Shown in pieces: positions 24,642-36,358 of a DNA stretch of 64,000 nt. The first letter of the stretch is position 1. Each line of letters starts with the position of its first letter. Position numbers and translations under genes: made by a program. A model generated the notes under the pieces. The model had not been told where the DNA came from and did not search any database. It saw nothing but the letters and a program-made list of their open reading frames with translations. This DNA is from Hormiphora californensis (lineage: Eukaryota; Ctenophora; Tentaculata; Cydippida; Pleurobrachiidae), in assembly GCA_020137815.1 (NCBI GenBank), contig CM035352.1, forward strand, positions 8,300,416 to 8,364,415. Reading direction: 5' to 3'.

Positions 24642-26212
24642 ATGGGAGGAGGTCTCTCTAAACGGAAAGCTAATATAATCTGCGTAGGTCTGGATAACAG
24701 TGGCAAATCAACAATTATAAACAAACTCAAAGTTGATAAGGTAATATTCATGTGATAATACATATAAATGTGAGTTGTAGTTGTACAGTTTTAAATGGTT
24801 GTGATCTCAAGTGTGAGAAAAGCTCACTAATTAACTTAATTCGGGATCCTGTCATCCTGTCATACACAATATGAAGTTGAAATGAGCATTACGAAATTTT
24901 AAAATTTTAGGCGCCTCCCATTTTCTCTCCAGTTTGGGAGTGTTCTGCGGTAGGCATTTAGGTGCACCTAAAAAATGCATTGACGTCTGAGTGTGTTTGA
25001 TAAATCTACGCAATTGAAGCAATATAAATTCTCGATTAGATTGTAAACAATTCTGATAGATTCAGTGATTTTCAAAAGTGACACTGAACCACATAATTTC
25101 TCGAACTGACACTGGCACTGGCAGTCCCGGAAGAGTGTTAACTAGTGCAGCAGCTCTCATAAATTATCCTAATTAAAAATAAAAATAAAATTGTCAGCTT
25201 CATAGTTCATTAAGAAAACCGCACGTTTCAGGAAAAGAATCATGATATTGTACCAACTGTTGGGTTTTCAGTGGAGAGCTTCAATGCTTCACAGTAAGTT
25301 TGTTGGAGAGGGAGAGGGAGAGGGAGAGGGAGAGTGAGAAAGAGAGAGGGAGAGAAAAATTTCGTCTTCTTTACGATAATTTGAACTACAGGGCTAGAAA
25401 AGTAGGAGCCAGGCCAGGAGCGATAGTGAATTCAGCTTTCTGGATGGAAAGCCACGCTGTGTGGCACAGCATGATGGCACAATCTTGTAACCTCCATAGA
25501 CGTAGGGCGCGCGCGCCGTCTTGTGATGAGAGTTCACCCAGGTAGCGCTGCGTGTTTCTTTTACCCGCGCTCCCCATGTGGACAGTGAGGCCAAATGTAA
25601 CGAAGAACAGTGTTGTTATTTTCTCTATGAGGTTCGAGCCAAACAAGTGCCAAGACGGGCTTAGTGCATTCAATAGAGGTTAATGCTCTCCTTGTTTCAG
25701 GATTAATTTCACCGTGTTTGATATGTCAGGACAGGGCAAGTATAGGAACCTCTGGGAGGCCCATTACAAGTAAGTAGGAGTAGGGAATAAAGTAGAAAAG
25801 ATGGGTCCCGAGCCCCGCTCTTGGCCCCTTCTTTCAGGTAAACCCTGTTAGTAACAATAAGGCTCAATCTTTTCTAAGATAGCACATACTATTTGGAGTC
25901 TAGTTTGAAGAATTTGGCTAAGAAGTAACGGAATGAGAGCCAAAACAAAGTTCCGACGTGCAAATAATATATCTCCCGTCACATGGTGGGTGGACAGTTT
26001 AAAAAAATCCAATTTACGCGTATTATAGGCCGGAAGGATAAGATACTCAAAATTAGACTTGATAAAATTACAAGCACATTTATATAATTGGAATAAATAC
26101 TGTCCCGGCATGGTAGCTATCTGTCAATGACTTCTTAGCAAATTAACATAGAGAACATTGATAGATAATATTATAAAATATTATTATGATAGCTGGTAGA
26201 GAGACTGCGAAA

Positions 26213-26265
<53 letters not shown>

Positions 26266-26285
26266 ACAGATACTGATAGCGAGAG

Positions 26286-26325
<40 letters not shown>

Positions 26326-29300
26326 AGTTGGTCCACCTGCCACCACCTCCTATCGGTTTCCCCCGGGCAACAGGGTCACACGGAGTACCTTTTCCCCATC
26401 CCCTTTCCCCCTTGATCGATTTTCAGGTCCGTGTGGCCGTGGATAAGCGTGGCTGTGTATCAAAAATACGGAAAAAAATCATAAAATACAAAAAACACAA
26501 AAAGATCTTCTTGGCTAGGCGGCCCACAGTGTATCATCGCCAACTACTATGTTCCTACCCCGCCTTCTCCGGCTTAGGGTTACCCGTGGAACAGGCACCT
26601 TCCAGCCACCTGTGGACCTCCAATGCCCCTTTATCCACTAACCCACTAACCCACCCTGATACTAATCTACTAACCCCCTAACCCTTTCCATTACCCTGTT
26701 CCTTAGAGGATAGTTAACCCCGTTCCAGAGGGGATAGTTTACCCCGCTCCACAGAGGATAGTTACCCTGTGGACCTCCATTGCCCCTTTATCTACTAAAC
26801 CACTAACCATCCTGTTACTAATCTGCTAAACCCCTATTCCACTTCATTAATAGGGTCTCGATCCAGTTAGGGTTGTACCCGTTCAGAGAGAATAGTTTAC
26901 CCCGGTCCAGAGAGGATAGTTTACCCCGTCCCAGAGAGGACAGTTTACCCCGCTTCACAGAGGATAGTAGCCCCGTTCCAGAGAGGATAGTTTACCCCGC
27001 TTCACAGAGGATAGTAGCCCCGTTCCAGAGAGGATAGTTTACCCCGGTCCAGAGAGGATAGTTTACCCCGCTTCACAGAGGATAGTTGCCCCGTTCCAGA
27101 GAGGATAGTTTACCCCGTCCCAGAGAGGATAGTTTACCCCGCTTTACAGAGGATAGTAGCCCCGTTCCAGAGAGGATAGTTTACCCCGGTCCAGAGAGGA
27201 TAGTTTACCCCGCTTCACAGAGGATAGTTGCCCCGTTCCAGAGAGGATAGTTTACCCCGTTCCAGAGAGGATAGTTTACCCCGTCCCAGAGAGGATAGTT
27301 TACCCCGCTTTACAGAGGATAGTTGCCCCGTCCCAGAGAGGATAGTTTACCCCGGTCCAGAGAGGATAGTTTACCCCGCTTCACAAAGGATAGTTGCCCC
27401 GTCCCAGAGAGGATAGTCTACCCCATACCCCGTTCCTGAGAGGATAATTTACCCCGGTCCAGAGAGGATAGTTCACCCCGCTCCACAGAGGATAGTTGCC
27501 CCGTTCCGGAGAGGGTAGTCTACCCTGTTCCTGAGAGGATAGTCTATCCCGCTCCGGAGAGGATAGTCTACCCCGCTCCAGAGAGGATAGTTTACCCCGT
27601 TCCCGTTGATTATAATGCTTCACACTGGCCCCTGTCCCAGATCCACCATATAGACATATTATATAGATACACACCCGTACGCTGAAAGTGTCGGTTCGTG
27701 CTGAAAAGCTGCAAGGATGGACGGGCAAACCATCTACTAACGGACCAAATGTGGCGGTGGGATTCCGTTACCGCTGCTCACCGGTGTCAGTGTTAAGACC
27801 CCCAAACCCGGCTCTTCTTTCAACAAACCGATGACTATGAATATACAGTGATTGGTTTGAAACTCACCCCCAAAACTTACTCATCTTATACGACATGAGT
27901 ACAAACACCCGAAAACCAAGGAAGGTCTGGTCTAAGCAAGAGAACCTAGACTTGGTATACTGCTACTACCGCAGTAACCCAGGCACATCCGGATCCTGGA
28001 AGAGGCTAGAACGCCTGTGGGAAGATAAAGGATATGACCCACTGCCAGGTAAAAAACTCGCTGGGCAGTTCAGATCTATAGAGAAATCTGAACACATGGT
28101 AACTCCGACGGAGATGACAGATATGCAAGCCCTAGCAACTGGCCTAAACGTACTCCCGGTAGTGGACCTCACGGTTAATAGCAACACCGCTGGTCCCAGT
28201 ACAACAACGAATGGGGACACCACCGATCCCCCACCACCACCCCCAACTAGAGCGCCACGAACGAAATGGACCACAGAAATGAACACTACGCTCGTGTTCA
28301 TCCACTGGTACTCACAACCGGAAATAAGAGGAGTGTGGAATCGAGTGGAGGAGAGATGGTTAAAGACAACCTACCCTTCCAAGACTGATACCCAGCTCAG
28401 ATCCCAAATGAATTCTATAACTCATACGGGACTACTTTCACCACAAAGGCTCATGGAAATCAGAGAAGCGGCCACATCTGAACGTGAGAACGACGACGCG
28501 GCTCGGCAGGCTGAGCCAGAGGACAATCCACCTCCAGAACCCGTTGCACCTACAACCTCAGCGGACAATGAAGAGCCAGCACCTAACCCAGAAATCAGGG
28601 AGCAGTTTAAGAAGCTCCTTGAGGAACCGAGCGCCATCAAAGTCACTGACCTGAGGCAGGTCCCATGGGGAAAACTACGTGTGGCAATCGACCGACTTAG
28701 TCCGGTCATCAGATCGTTTGAAGTCCCAGACCTCACCACATTGAACACCCTCCTGATGGTGGTAGCCCATATTGTCCGGGAACAAATGGGTATAAAGCCA
28801 CCAAGTGAAACCACTAGCAACTCCCCCGGAAGGAACAAACAACCGATGTGGCTGCGACGACTCGAGGAGAGTGTCGCCAAACTTCGCGCAGACCTATCCA
28901 GGCTGACCGAAATGAGCAGAGGAGCCACTCAAAAGTTCCAAACTATAGACACTATCTATAGAAGATACCCGCTGCTGCCCAAAAAGGGCTATAAACAAGT
29001 AATAGAGGAGGTCAAGCAGCGGCTGCTGGCCAAGGCCGGGAAGATTAAGCGATATAAGAAGAAGCAGCAGAGGTTTAAAGACAATAACCTATTCCAGAAC
29101 AACCAACGTGATTTCTACAGGAAACTGGAGAAACGAGGATCACCCCCCACGCCACTCGAAACCACAGCGGAAGATCAAACAAGGACCATGAACTTCTGGA
29201 AGAACATATGGGAAAACGAAACCGGCCACAACACCGAAGCAGAATGGTTAGATGGCGTCCAAGGAAACTTCGAGACGATCACCCAACAAGAGGACTTCCA

Positions 29301-31944
29301 GATCAGCCCAGAAAGAGTTGCATCCCGAGTGAAAGGAATGACCAACTGGTCATCTCCAGGAATAGACGGGCTCCACGCCTTCTGGATCAAACACACCACC
29401 TGCCTCCACGGAAGGATAGCTGAGCTACTCAACGGAAGCCTCACTTCAAGCCAGATCCCAGATTGGATGACTGAAGGTAGAACATACCTCCTGATCAAGG
29501 ACCCCAAGAAGGGAATGTCCAACCCGGGGAATTTTAGACCCATTACCTGTCTTCCAAACCTCTGGAAATTGTATACAGGAATCTTATCGGAGGATATCTA
29601 CCAACACCTGGATGTAAATAGTCTCTTCCCTGAGGAGCAGAAGGGGTGCCGCAAGAAGAGTAGAGGATGTAAAGAACAGCTAGCAATCGACAAACTAATC
29701 CTACGTCATTGCAAACGCAACAAATCCTCTCTACACATGGCCTTCATCGACTACCAAAAGGCATACGACTCCATCCCCCACTCTTGGATCCTGAAATCTA
29801 TGGAGATGTGCAAGATAAACCCCCAGATAATTAGACTGTTCGAGGCATCGTTCCAACAATGTGTAGTTAATATAGTACAGTCAGGATCATCGTTAGGTAA
29901 AGTACACATAAAGAGAGGCCTCTTCCAAGGAGACGCTATCTCTCCGATACACTTCATTATAGGACTGATCCCCCTTTCCCTACTACTAACCGCCGAAGGA
30001 AGAGGCTACACCATATCCGAACCAGATGCACAAGAGGAAGGTGAAGATATCACCATTAACCATCGGCTCTATATGGACGACTTGAAACTGTACGCAAGTT
30101 CGAGAGGAGACCTCCAACATCTCTTGGAAATCACTGAGAAATTCAGCACCGACATCAACATGTCTTTTGGTATAGCTAAATGTGGATCACTAGACATCGT
30201 TGACGGGGTCAGACAACACATGCAGGGAATTGAACTACCAAGTGGGAACACAATCCCGGAAGTGGAAGACGGTGGTTATAAATACCTCGGCATCCTGGAG
30301 GTTGACGTTATCCTGCACCAAGAGATGAAGACCAAGGTTAAAACCGAATACGTCAGAAGAGTCAAAAGACTGCTATCTTCGAGCCTGCACGGCAAGAACC
30401 TTGCCACTGCAATCAACACGTGGGCGATACCAGTGATCCGCTACGGCGCTGGGATACTAGACTGGACCACTACTGATGCCAAAGGATTAGACATGATTAC
30501 TAGGAAGATCCTGAGAAGAGGTTTCCTCAAGAGTAACAGCGACATTGATCGACTGTATGTAAGCAGGAAGCTGGGAGGAAGAGGTCTCCAACGGATTGAA
30601 GACGTCATTGTGAAGGAGGAAATAGGACTTGTATCATTCTTCAGCAACTCCACAGACACTAAGATACGTGCACTTCACACAGCAATGGTGAAAGAAGATA
30701 TGCTGAACAAACCCCCAGAGAATGCAGAAGCCCTCAAAGAAAGACTGGAAGGGCAACTGATAGATAACTGGAAGGGTAAGCCACTTCATGGAAGATTTCT
30801 GAAGCAGCTAGAAGAAGGGGGTTGCGACCCTGATGCGACTTGGGCTTGGCTCAACAAGGAGAGCCTCAGCAGATACACCGAAGCCGATGTGTTTGCCGCC
30901 CAAGATCAAGCCATTCGCACAAACTGGATACAAGCTGCTATAGAAAAACAACAAGGAGTGTCCGAGAAATGCCGTATCTGCAACCAACACAATGAGTCTG
31001 TGGAGCACATCCTAAACGGGTGCCAAAAGCTTGCCAATGGAGACTATAAACTGCGTCACGATCGAGTAGCTGCTGCACTACACTGGGGAGTGTGCAGAGA
31101 CCGTGGATTCCCCGCTGAGTCCAAGTGTTACAACCACTACGCAGACAAAGTGCTAGAAAACGATGACTATAAGATACTCTGGGATTTTCTCATACAAACA
31201 GACAACCCCATTGAGGCCTGCAAGCCCGACTTAGTTCTTGTGGACAAACGGAAAAAAGAGGCACTCCTCATTGATGTTGCCGTACCGAAAGACCGGTTAG
31301 TCTCAGACAGGGAGGTGGAGAAGATCGAGAAGTACCAAGAACTACGGAGAGAGATCACGAGAATTTGGGAGCTCAAAAAGGCCACGGTCATTCCCATCGT
31401 GATTGGAGCTCTTGGCGGAGTTAGCCCCCGACTGGAGAAGTACTTGCAGGCTATAACCCGGCAAATCTACCCCTCACAGCTCCAAAAATCAGTCCTCTTC
31501 AACTCGATGAACACGCTCCGGAAAGTTCTCGACATGTAATCAGCCTCCGGATACCCCATGGATTGCCCCCCCCCCCCCATTTTGTAATTTCACCCGTTCC
31601 TGCTTGTTTTTAGGCTGCCTTAGATCCCGTTCCAGAAATTTGCTTCTTCGGCTCCTGATAGGTTGAATCTTCTTAGTCTCCGTTGCAGAAGGTTGGGCTT
31701 CTTTCCAGATAGTTTAGAAGGTCTTGTGCTCCGTCACCATGAGCTTTATTCCCCCTTGTTTATTTTTATCCTTACTTTACCCCATATGTACATTGTTCAA
31801 CATACCCTTATGTACATTGTTCTACCTACCTTTACTCCGCAGGCCCTCCGGGCCCTCAGATCCAACAGGATCCGGGCTCGGGGGATTTAACCCTGCTCTC
31901 GCACGGGGCCTTACGGCCCCGTGTGGGAGTGGTGCGTGTAGTGG

Positions 31945-31990
<46 letters not shown>

Positions 31991-32324
31991 AGAGAGAAGA
32001 GGGAGAGTTACAGATAGTAATATTGTGATCACAACCGCAAAGCCACAAGTCAAAGATTTGTTGGCCTACTACTGAATAATATACACGGTATATGAGAGAC
32101 ACCCTGTTTATGCCTTTATTCCATGTGGAGACACAGCCAGTGGTATTTTGAGCACGTATACACGTGTGTGTGTCTGTTTAGAGCTGCGACGGGTTGGATG
32201 AAATTCTTAGGAGAAGTAGACCAAAGTGCAGCAGAGCTGCTTATGTGTGAAATTGTCAGCAAATATTAGCAAGAAATAACACATACATATTCATATATTG
32301 CCTTCCTCTCCATCTCCATCTCCA

Positions 32325-32355
<31 letters not shown>

Positions 32356-32366
32356 TTCTCTCTCTC

Positions 32367-32436
<70 letters not shown>

Positions 32437-33671
32437 TCTCACGACACGTGGTACTAACTTTTGTTCAGCTGTCCAACGTCTGTAATCTGTATACTGTATG
32501 AAACTTAGCATGGCAGTGTGATACATAAGTAACCAGCACTATCCGATGAGGTCCCGTGTATGCCATTCCAACGGGGGGGGGGGGGGGTGTGTATGCTAAA
32601 CAAGCTCTAATGCTATAAACAAGCTCTAATTCCATTGATCGCGTATAGCAAAGGCTATATTATACCCTACATATAACTGATAAGTGTGTAAACACTATCT
32701 AGATGGTCCAACTCAACCTCTTATACCCTGGGAAACAACAACGATTGATCTTCCGATTCAACGGCGAAAGAGGTGTCCCTGATCTGACCGACTTCTATAT
32801 TACTCTCTATTATAGTGACGTTGAGGGTGTGATAATGGTAATTGATAGTAGTGATAAGTTGAGGCTGGTAGTCGCAAAGGAGGAACTGGACAGCTTTCTG
32901 CAACACCCAGGTAACGATAGTTAGTTTAGTTCCCATGGTAATTAGTGATGTTAACAGAGTAGTGGGAGACACTAGCGTGGTACGCGCAAAAAAATGCGCG
33001 CCACACCAATTTCGTTTTTCAAAAAACACGCAAGAAAAAGTTTTTCAGGATCGACTTTTCACGTTTTGGCTCATAACTCCTGTTCCTGACAAGATAAAGA
33101 CTTCAAACCTTCGCCATTCGATGGGGCTTGAAATTCTCTTTCCAACGGTATGCAAACGATTCCTGTAGCTCACCAGGAACCGGAGATATGATCAATTATG
33201 ATAATAACCGCGTAAGTTTCTTTCGGCATTATCATAAGTGATCATATCTCCGGTTCCTGATGAGCTACAGAAATCGTTTGCATACCGTTGGAAAGGGAAT
33301 TTCAAGCCCCATCGAATGGCGAAGGTTTGAAGTCTTTATCTTATCAGGAAAAGGAGTTATGAGCCAAAACGTGAAAAGTTGAACTTGAAAAAATTATACT
33401 CGCTTACCAATTATACTCGCTCACCAGAATGCTCACAAAATTTTGTAAACCAATGTTTTCATTCCAAATGTTTTCATTCCAAATGTTTTCATTCATAATT
33501 TGTTAAAGTTTTTATATTTCCATTCATTGTATACCTTATTATTATTGTATTATTGATACGAAATCACCAGAGTCATACTAAATCAAATGATCTTATGCTA
33601 CAGTTACTCCAAGAAAATTTATTGGTATTTTTCCATTGTTTCTTGCTTAAATTATTTTAGAATTCGGACTG

Positions 33672-33704
<33 letters not shown>

Positions 33705-35971
33705 TCTACACCACCATTATTATATCTAGCTTGCGATTGAGCACGGCGTGCCTGGTGAAATTTTAACACGACCTAGCATGCAACGGGAAACCACCACTTG
33801 TACGTGGTAGCTGAGGGTCTACAGAATGGCGCTACGGTGCGGGAAAAAAAAGTCCATGCCCTAAAATCGTTTTTTTTTTACGTTTATTTGATTTGGGTCA
33901 AAATTGGCTATATTAAACGTGGTCCCGAAAAATCCATAATGACTTAGCACACGAAATATGTCACCCCCACCTATTTTTGCACGTAGAATCGATTGCCGTT
34001 GAAGTCGAATCTCTAAAATGACTGTAAAATGGTCAAAAGTTGATTTTTTACCATTTTTTGGAGGTTTTTGGCCCCTAAACCATTGAAAACGTTGAGATAG
34101 GAATTTGAAACTAGTGCCAATCGTTAAAATGGTCATTTTTCTACCAAGAACCAAGTTTTCGTGTATATCAGATTTATGGTTAGATTTGGGCAAATTGTTG
34201 AAATCTGCCAAGTAGGAGAACCGTAACTTGATTTTCTTGTTTTTTGGATTTTGGCATTTTTGACAAACTTCTGATTGAAATGGTCAATCGGGACCATGCT
34301 TAAGTTTTTTATGGGACAATTTTCGACTAAAATCCAAGATTTCATACCAATCCAATAACAGATCGTTGATTTATAGAAAATTTAAGTAGGCAAAACGGTG
34401 AAAATAAGCAAGAAAAGTTGTCATTTTCACCGTTTTGCCTACTTAAATTTTCTATAAATCAACGATCTGTTATTGGATTGGTATGAAATCTTGGATTTTA
34501 GTCGAAAATTGTCCCATAAACAACTTAAGCATGGTCCCGATTGACCATTTCAATCAGAAGTTTGTCAAAAATGCCAAAATCCAAAAAACAAGAAAATCAA
34601 GTTACGGTTCTCCTACTTGGCAGATTTCAACAATTTGCCCAAATCTAACCATAAATCTGATATACACGAAAACTTGGTTCTTGGTAGAAAAATGACCATT
34701 TTAACGATTGGCACTAGTTTCAAATTCCTATCTCAACGTTTTCAATGGTTTAGGGGCCAAAAACCTCCAAAAAATGGTAAAAAATCAACTTTTGACCATT
34801 TTACAGTCATTTTAGAGATTCGACTTCAACGGCAATCGATTCTACGTGCAAAAATAGGTGGGGGTGACATATTTCGTGTGCTAAGTCATTATGGATTTTT
34901 CGGGACCACGTTTAATATAGCCAATTTTGACCCAAATCAAATAAAAGTAAAAAAAACGATTTTAGGGCATGGACTTTTTTTTCCCGCACCGTAGCGCCAT
35001 TCTGTAGACCCTCAGCTACCACGTACAAGTGGTGGTTTCCCGTTGCATGCTAGGTCGTGTTAAAATTTCACCAGGCACGCCGTGTGAGCCTTAACTAGTA
35101 TAGCTAAAGTTACTGAGAAGAATTAAGTTTTACGTTCTAGAAGTATGATTTCATATTCTTTCACCGAAGACAGACCCCCGACAGACAGAAGACGATCTGG
35201 TGGTGATTCCGAAAGGATGATCCGGCACTATGCTGTCTCGGCGAGACTTGGCTGTGTGACTGTTTACAGTCCCAGATGAGTGGTCCAAACCAAACCAAAC
35301 CAAAACTTGAAACACTTTTTCTTGCGTGTTTTTTGAAAACGAAATTGGTGTGGCGCGCATTTTTTTGCGCGTACCACGCTAGTGTCTCCCACTAGAGTAC
35401 CTTGTGGTGTTACCATCCCTGTTACTATGGTAACACTATCATTCCTTCCTAGATATCAAAGGTCGAGGGGTTCCTATTCTGATTTACAGTAACAAAATGG
35501 ACATCAGGGATTCCCTATCCCCATCCCAGGTAAGAGCAACAGAGATCTGCGAAACCCTCACAGAGCGCAAAATGCAGTTTGCATCACACAAGTATTATGG
35601 ATAATTTCTTTGATATTAAAGAATGGTGTTTAAATCAGTTATAGGTTATACACGAGAGCGGCTATTACATGTGATAATTGTTTAAGATTTTAAAACAGCT
35701 GTACGGTATAATTTTTTATTTACCAGGTATCCCTAAAGCTGGAGTTGGACCAAATCAGAAATAAACCGTGGCAAATATTGTAAGTCTAAAACAGTCCACC
35801 TCATTATTTATTCACCTCCAATATGTTCCATATAATGTCTCTCTATCAACCCCGCCGTTTCATATTGTACAATGTTTCAGTGGTAGCAACGCTTTATCTG
35901 GCGAGGGGCTGGGTGAGGGAGTTAGTTGGCTGGCTAGCCAGATCAGACAACAGAGAACCAAAAGAAGTTGA
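24642..35971 (+). CDS. ARL6: ARL6 (BBS3), Arf-like ciliary GTPase, 7 exons
   Basis: ARL6/BBS3 in its GTP form recruits the BBSome coat to membranes for ciliary cargo traffic. Exons: 24642-24740, 25232-25293, 25701-25769, 32816-32910, 35453-35529, 35727-35779, 35881-35971. All borders are GT-AG, phases agree, and the product is 181 residues (human about 186). Visible motifs: N-terminal MGGG for myristoylation, P-loop GLDNSGKST, switch I PTVGFSVE, switch [33 protein letters not shown], the guanine-specificity motif NKMD, and ALSGEGL near the end. The gene is stretched by a 7-kb intron 3 containing a retrotransposon and a 2.5-kb intron 4 containing a giant palindrome. The coding exons themselves look intact. 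Confidence 0.96.
25858..26022. mobile_element. Partial MITE family A copy in ARL6 intron 3
   Basis: GAGAGCCAAAACAAAGTTC, GCAAATA and the tip GACAGTTTAAAAAAATCC match the right half of the 54936-55209 copy. The left tip is not recognisable. Confidence 0.55.
26210..26319. repeat. GA microsatellite, 5' flank of the retrotransposon
   Basis: Two (GA)n stretches are separated by a short unique phrase (TAACAGATACTGATAGC). They end where the retrotransposon begins. GAGACTGAGAG recurs in the 3' flank (about 31984). Confidence 0.85.
26700..27600 (+). repeat. Minisatellite of 23-25 bp units in the retrotransposon 5' region
   Basis: There are over 30 degenerate copies of a unit like CAGAGAGGATAGTTTACCCC, with two alternating classes (ending TTTACCCCG and TAGCCCCG or TTGCCCCG) in a higher-order pattern of about 70-95 bp. 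It lies between the element's presumed start and its ORF, so it is a candidate 5' untranslated or promoter region. The short proline/arginine-rich frames here are not genes. Confidence 0.85.
27895..31539 (+). CDS. R2-like retrotransposon protein: Myb-like domains, reverse transcriptase, zinc knuckle, restriction-like endonuclease
   Basis: The single 1,214-residue ORF copies the element RNA into a cut DNA target. Residues about 10-65 and 120-170 are two Myb/SANT-like helices rich in Trp ([34 protein letters not shown]), probably DNA binding. The RT domain shows [48 protein letters not shown] (about residue 618), [10 protein letters not shown] and the catalytic YMDDLKLYA (about 726). Near 1026 is a CRIC...H...C zinc-knuckle-type motif. 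At about 1110-1130 is the restriction-like endonuclease pattern KPDLVL ... LIDVAVPKD. There are no stops or shifts. The exact clade (R2, R4/Dong or NeSL-like) needs a tree. Confidence 0.95.
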   Translation: MSTNTRKPRKVWSKQENLDLVYCYYRSNPGTSGSWKRLERLWEDKGYDPLPGKKLAGQFRSIEKSEHMVTPTEMTDMQALATGLNVLPVVDLTVNSNTAGPSTTTNGDTTDPPPPPPTRAPRTKWTTEMNTTLVFIHWYSQPEIRGVWNRVEERWLKTTYPSKTDTQLRSQMNSITHTGLLSPQRLMEIREAATSERENDDAARQAEPEDNPPPEPVAPTTSADNEEPAPNPEIREQFKKLLEEPSAIKVTDLRQVPWGKLRVAIDRLSPVIRSFEVPDLTTLNTLLMVVAHIVREQMGIKPPSETTSNSPGRNKQPMWLRRLEESVAKLRADLSRLTEMSRGATQKFQTIDTIYRRYPLLPKKGYKQVIEEVKQRLLAKAGKIKRYKKKQQRFKDNNLFQNNQRDFYRKLEKRGSPPTPLETTAEDQTRTMNFWKNIWENETGHNTEAEWLDGVQGNFETITQQEDFQISPERVASRVKGMTNWSSPGIDGLHAFWIKHTTCLHGRIAELLNGSLTSSQIPDWMTEGRTYLLIKDPKKGMSNPGNFRPITCLPNLWKLYTGILSEDIYQHLDVNSLFPEEQKGCRKKSRGCKEQLAIDKLILRHCKRNKSSLHMAFIDYQKAYDSIPHSWILKSMEMCKINPQIIRLFEASFQQCVVNIVQSGSSLGKVHIKRGLFQGDAISPIHFIIGLIPLSLLLTAEGRGYTISEPDAQEEGEDITINHRLYMDDLKLYASSRGDLQHLLEITEKFSTDINMSFGIAKCGSLDIVDGVRQHMQGIELPSGNTIPEVEDGGYKYLGILEVDVILHQEMKTKVKTEYVRRVKRLLSSSLHGKNLATAINTWAIPVIRYGAGILDWTTTDAKGLDMITRKILRRGFLKSNSDIDRLYVSRKLGGRGLQRIEDVIVKEEIGLVSFFSNSTDTKIRALHTAMVKEDMLNKPPENAEALKERLEGQLIDNWKGKPLHGRFLKQLEEGGCDPDATWAWLNKESLSRYTEADVFAAQDQAIRTNWIQAAIEKQQGVSEKCRICNQHNESVEHILNGCQKLANGDYKLRHDRVAAALHWGVCRDRGFPAESKCYNHYADKVLENDDYKILWDFLIQTDNPIEACKPDLVLVDKRKKEALLIDVAVPKDRLVSDREVEKIEKYQELRREITRIWELKKATVIPIVIGALGGVSPRLEKYLQAITRQIYPSQLQKSVLFNSMNTLRKVLDM
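31902..31923 (+). other. Perfect hairpin at the retrotransposon 3' end
   Basis: The 9-bp stem CACGGGGCC / GGCCCCGTG has a 4-base loop and ends about 25 bases before the GA tract. Another GC-rich stem (GGCCC TCC GGGCC) lies at 31842-31855. By analogy with R2 elements, 3' RNA structure may be what the RT recognises; that is inference. Confidence 0.6.
31949..32440. repeat. GA then CT microsatellites, 3' flank of the retrotransposon
   Basis: (GA)n runs from 31949 to about 31990, with GAGACTGAGAGAG resembling the 5' flank. A second, opposite-polarity (CT)n tract is at 32318-32440. The open frames across them are artefacts. Confidence 0.85.
33048..33383. repeat. 336-bp palindrome with the ATCTCCGGTTCC module
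   Basis: Arms of about 160 bp (from GACTTTTCACGTTTTGGCTC) are near-perfect complements and meet at about 33215. The module ATCTCCGGTTCCTGATGAGC occurs once in each orientation. Confidence 0.85.
33742..35084. repeat. 1.34-kb near-perfect palindrome
   Basis: Arms of about 660 bp, from CACGGCGTGCCTGGTG (33742) to its complement (ending 35084), are nearly identical, with a few substitutions and homopolymer differences. A 17-base loop lies near 34414. Mirror-image open frames of 116-125 codons on both strands arise only from the symmetry. When ARL6 is transcribed this should form a very long intronic RNA hairpin. Confidence 0.95.
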
Positions 35972-36280
35972 ACATCGGGGATATATGTGTGAATTTGTGT
36001 ATAATTTTAGGTGTAAATACATTATACCACCACTTTGTGTACATTGTATGCAAATGATGTACAATTTGTATAGTTCAAGAGATATATTCACAACCGTAAT
36101 ATATAAACATTTTAGTTCTGGTATTTGTGAGTGATGAGAGTTTGTTCGGTGAGAGATTTATCGCTGATCAGTTGCAGTTGTGTCTAATTATGAGCAGAGT
36201 AATTAATTAAATTGTACTGTTATGTTCAGTAGATCAATGTACAAAAAGCTTACATTTCTGTCTAAGATATTGCCGATCAC

Positions 36281-36281
36281 T

Positions 36282-36354
<73 letters not shown>

Positions 36355-36358
36355 ATAT
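36281..36358. repeat. CT microsatellite between ARL6 and the first SDR gene
   Basis: Almost pure (CT)n. The rest of 35972-36616 shows no gene; it separates the converging 3' ends of ARL6 and the SDR. Confidence 0.85.

Larger units (their letters stand above)
26320..31948 (+). mobile_element. R2-like (RLE-type) non-LTR retrotransposon, apparently full length
   Basis: A 5.6-kb unit lies exactly between two GA microsatellite tracts in ARL6 intron 3, sense with the host gene. The parts in order are a 5' region with a long minisatellite, a single 1,214-codon ORF, a short C-rich patch (31567-31580) and a GC-rich 3' end with a strong hairpin. There is no poly(A) tail and no LTR, as in R2-type elements that prime from a cut site chosen by their own endonuclease. 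The intact ORF suggests recent activity. The boundaries are inferred from the flanking repeats. Confidence 0.8.
32962..35392. mobile_element. Composite 2.4-kb TIR element in ARL6 intron 4
   Basis: The ends GTGGGAGACACTAGCGTGG and its exact complement are bordered by TA. The terminal repeats extend about 85 bp (32962-33046, 35306-35392), including GTACGCGCAAAAAAATGCGC. Inside are a 336-bp palindrome, a 28-base poly(A) run (33672-33699) and a 1.34-kb palindrome. It encodes no transposase, so it is non-autonomous or composite. Confidence 0.8.

Noticed and set aside
26700-27600. CRISPR-like or telomeric repeat array
   Set aside because: Units are directly contiguous without spacers and do not match telomere repeats; the array precedes a retrotransposon ORF.
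33861-34994. Two matching proteins on opposite strands (116 and 125 codons)
   Set aside because: They are mirror images produced by the palindrome and have no recognisable protein features.
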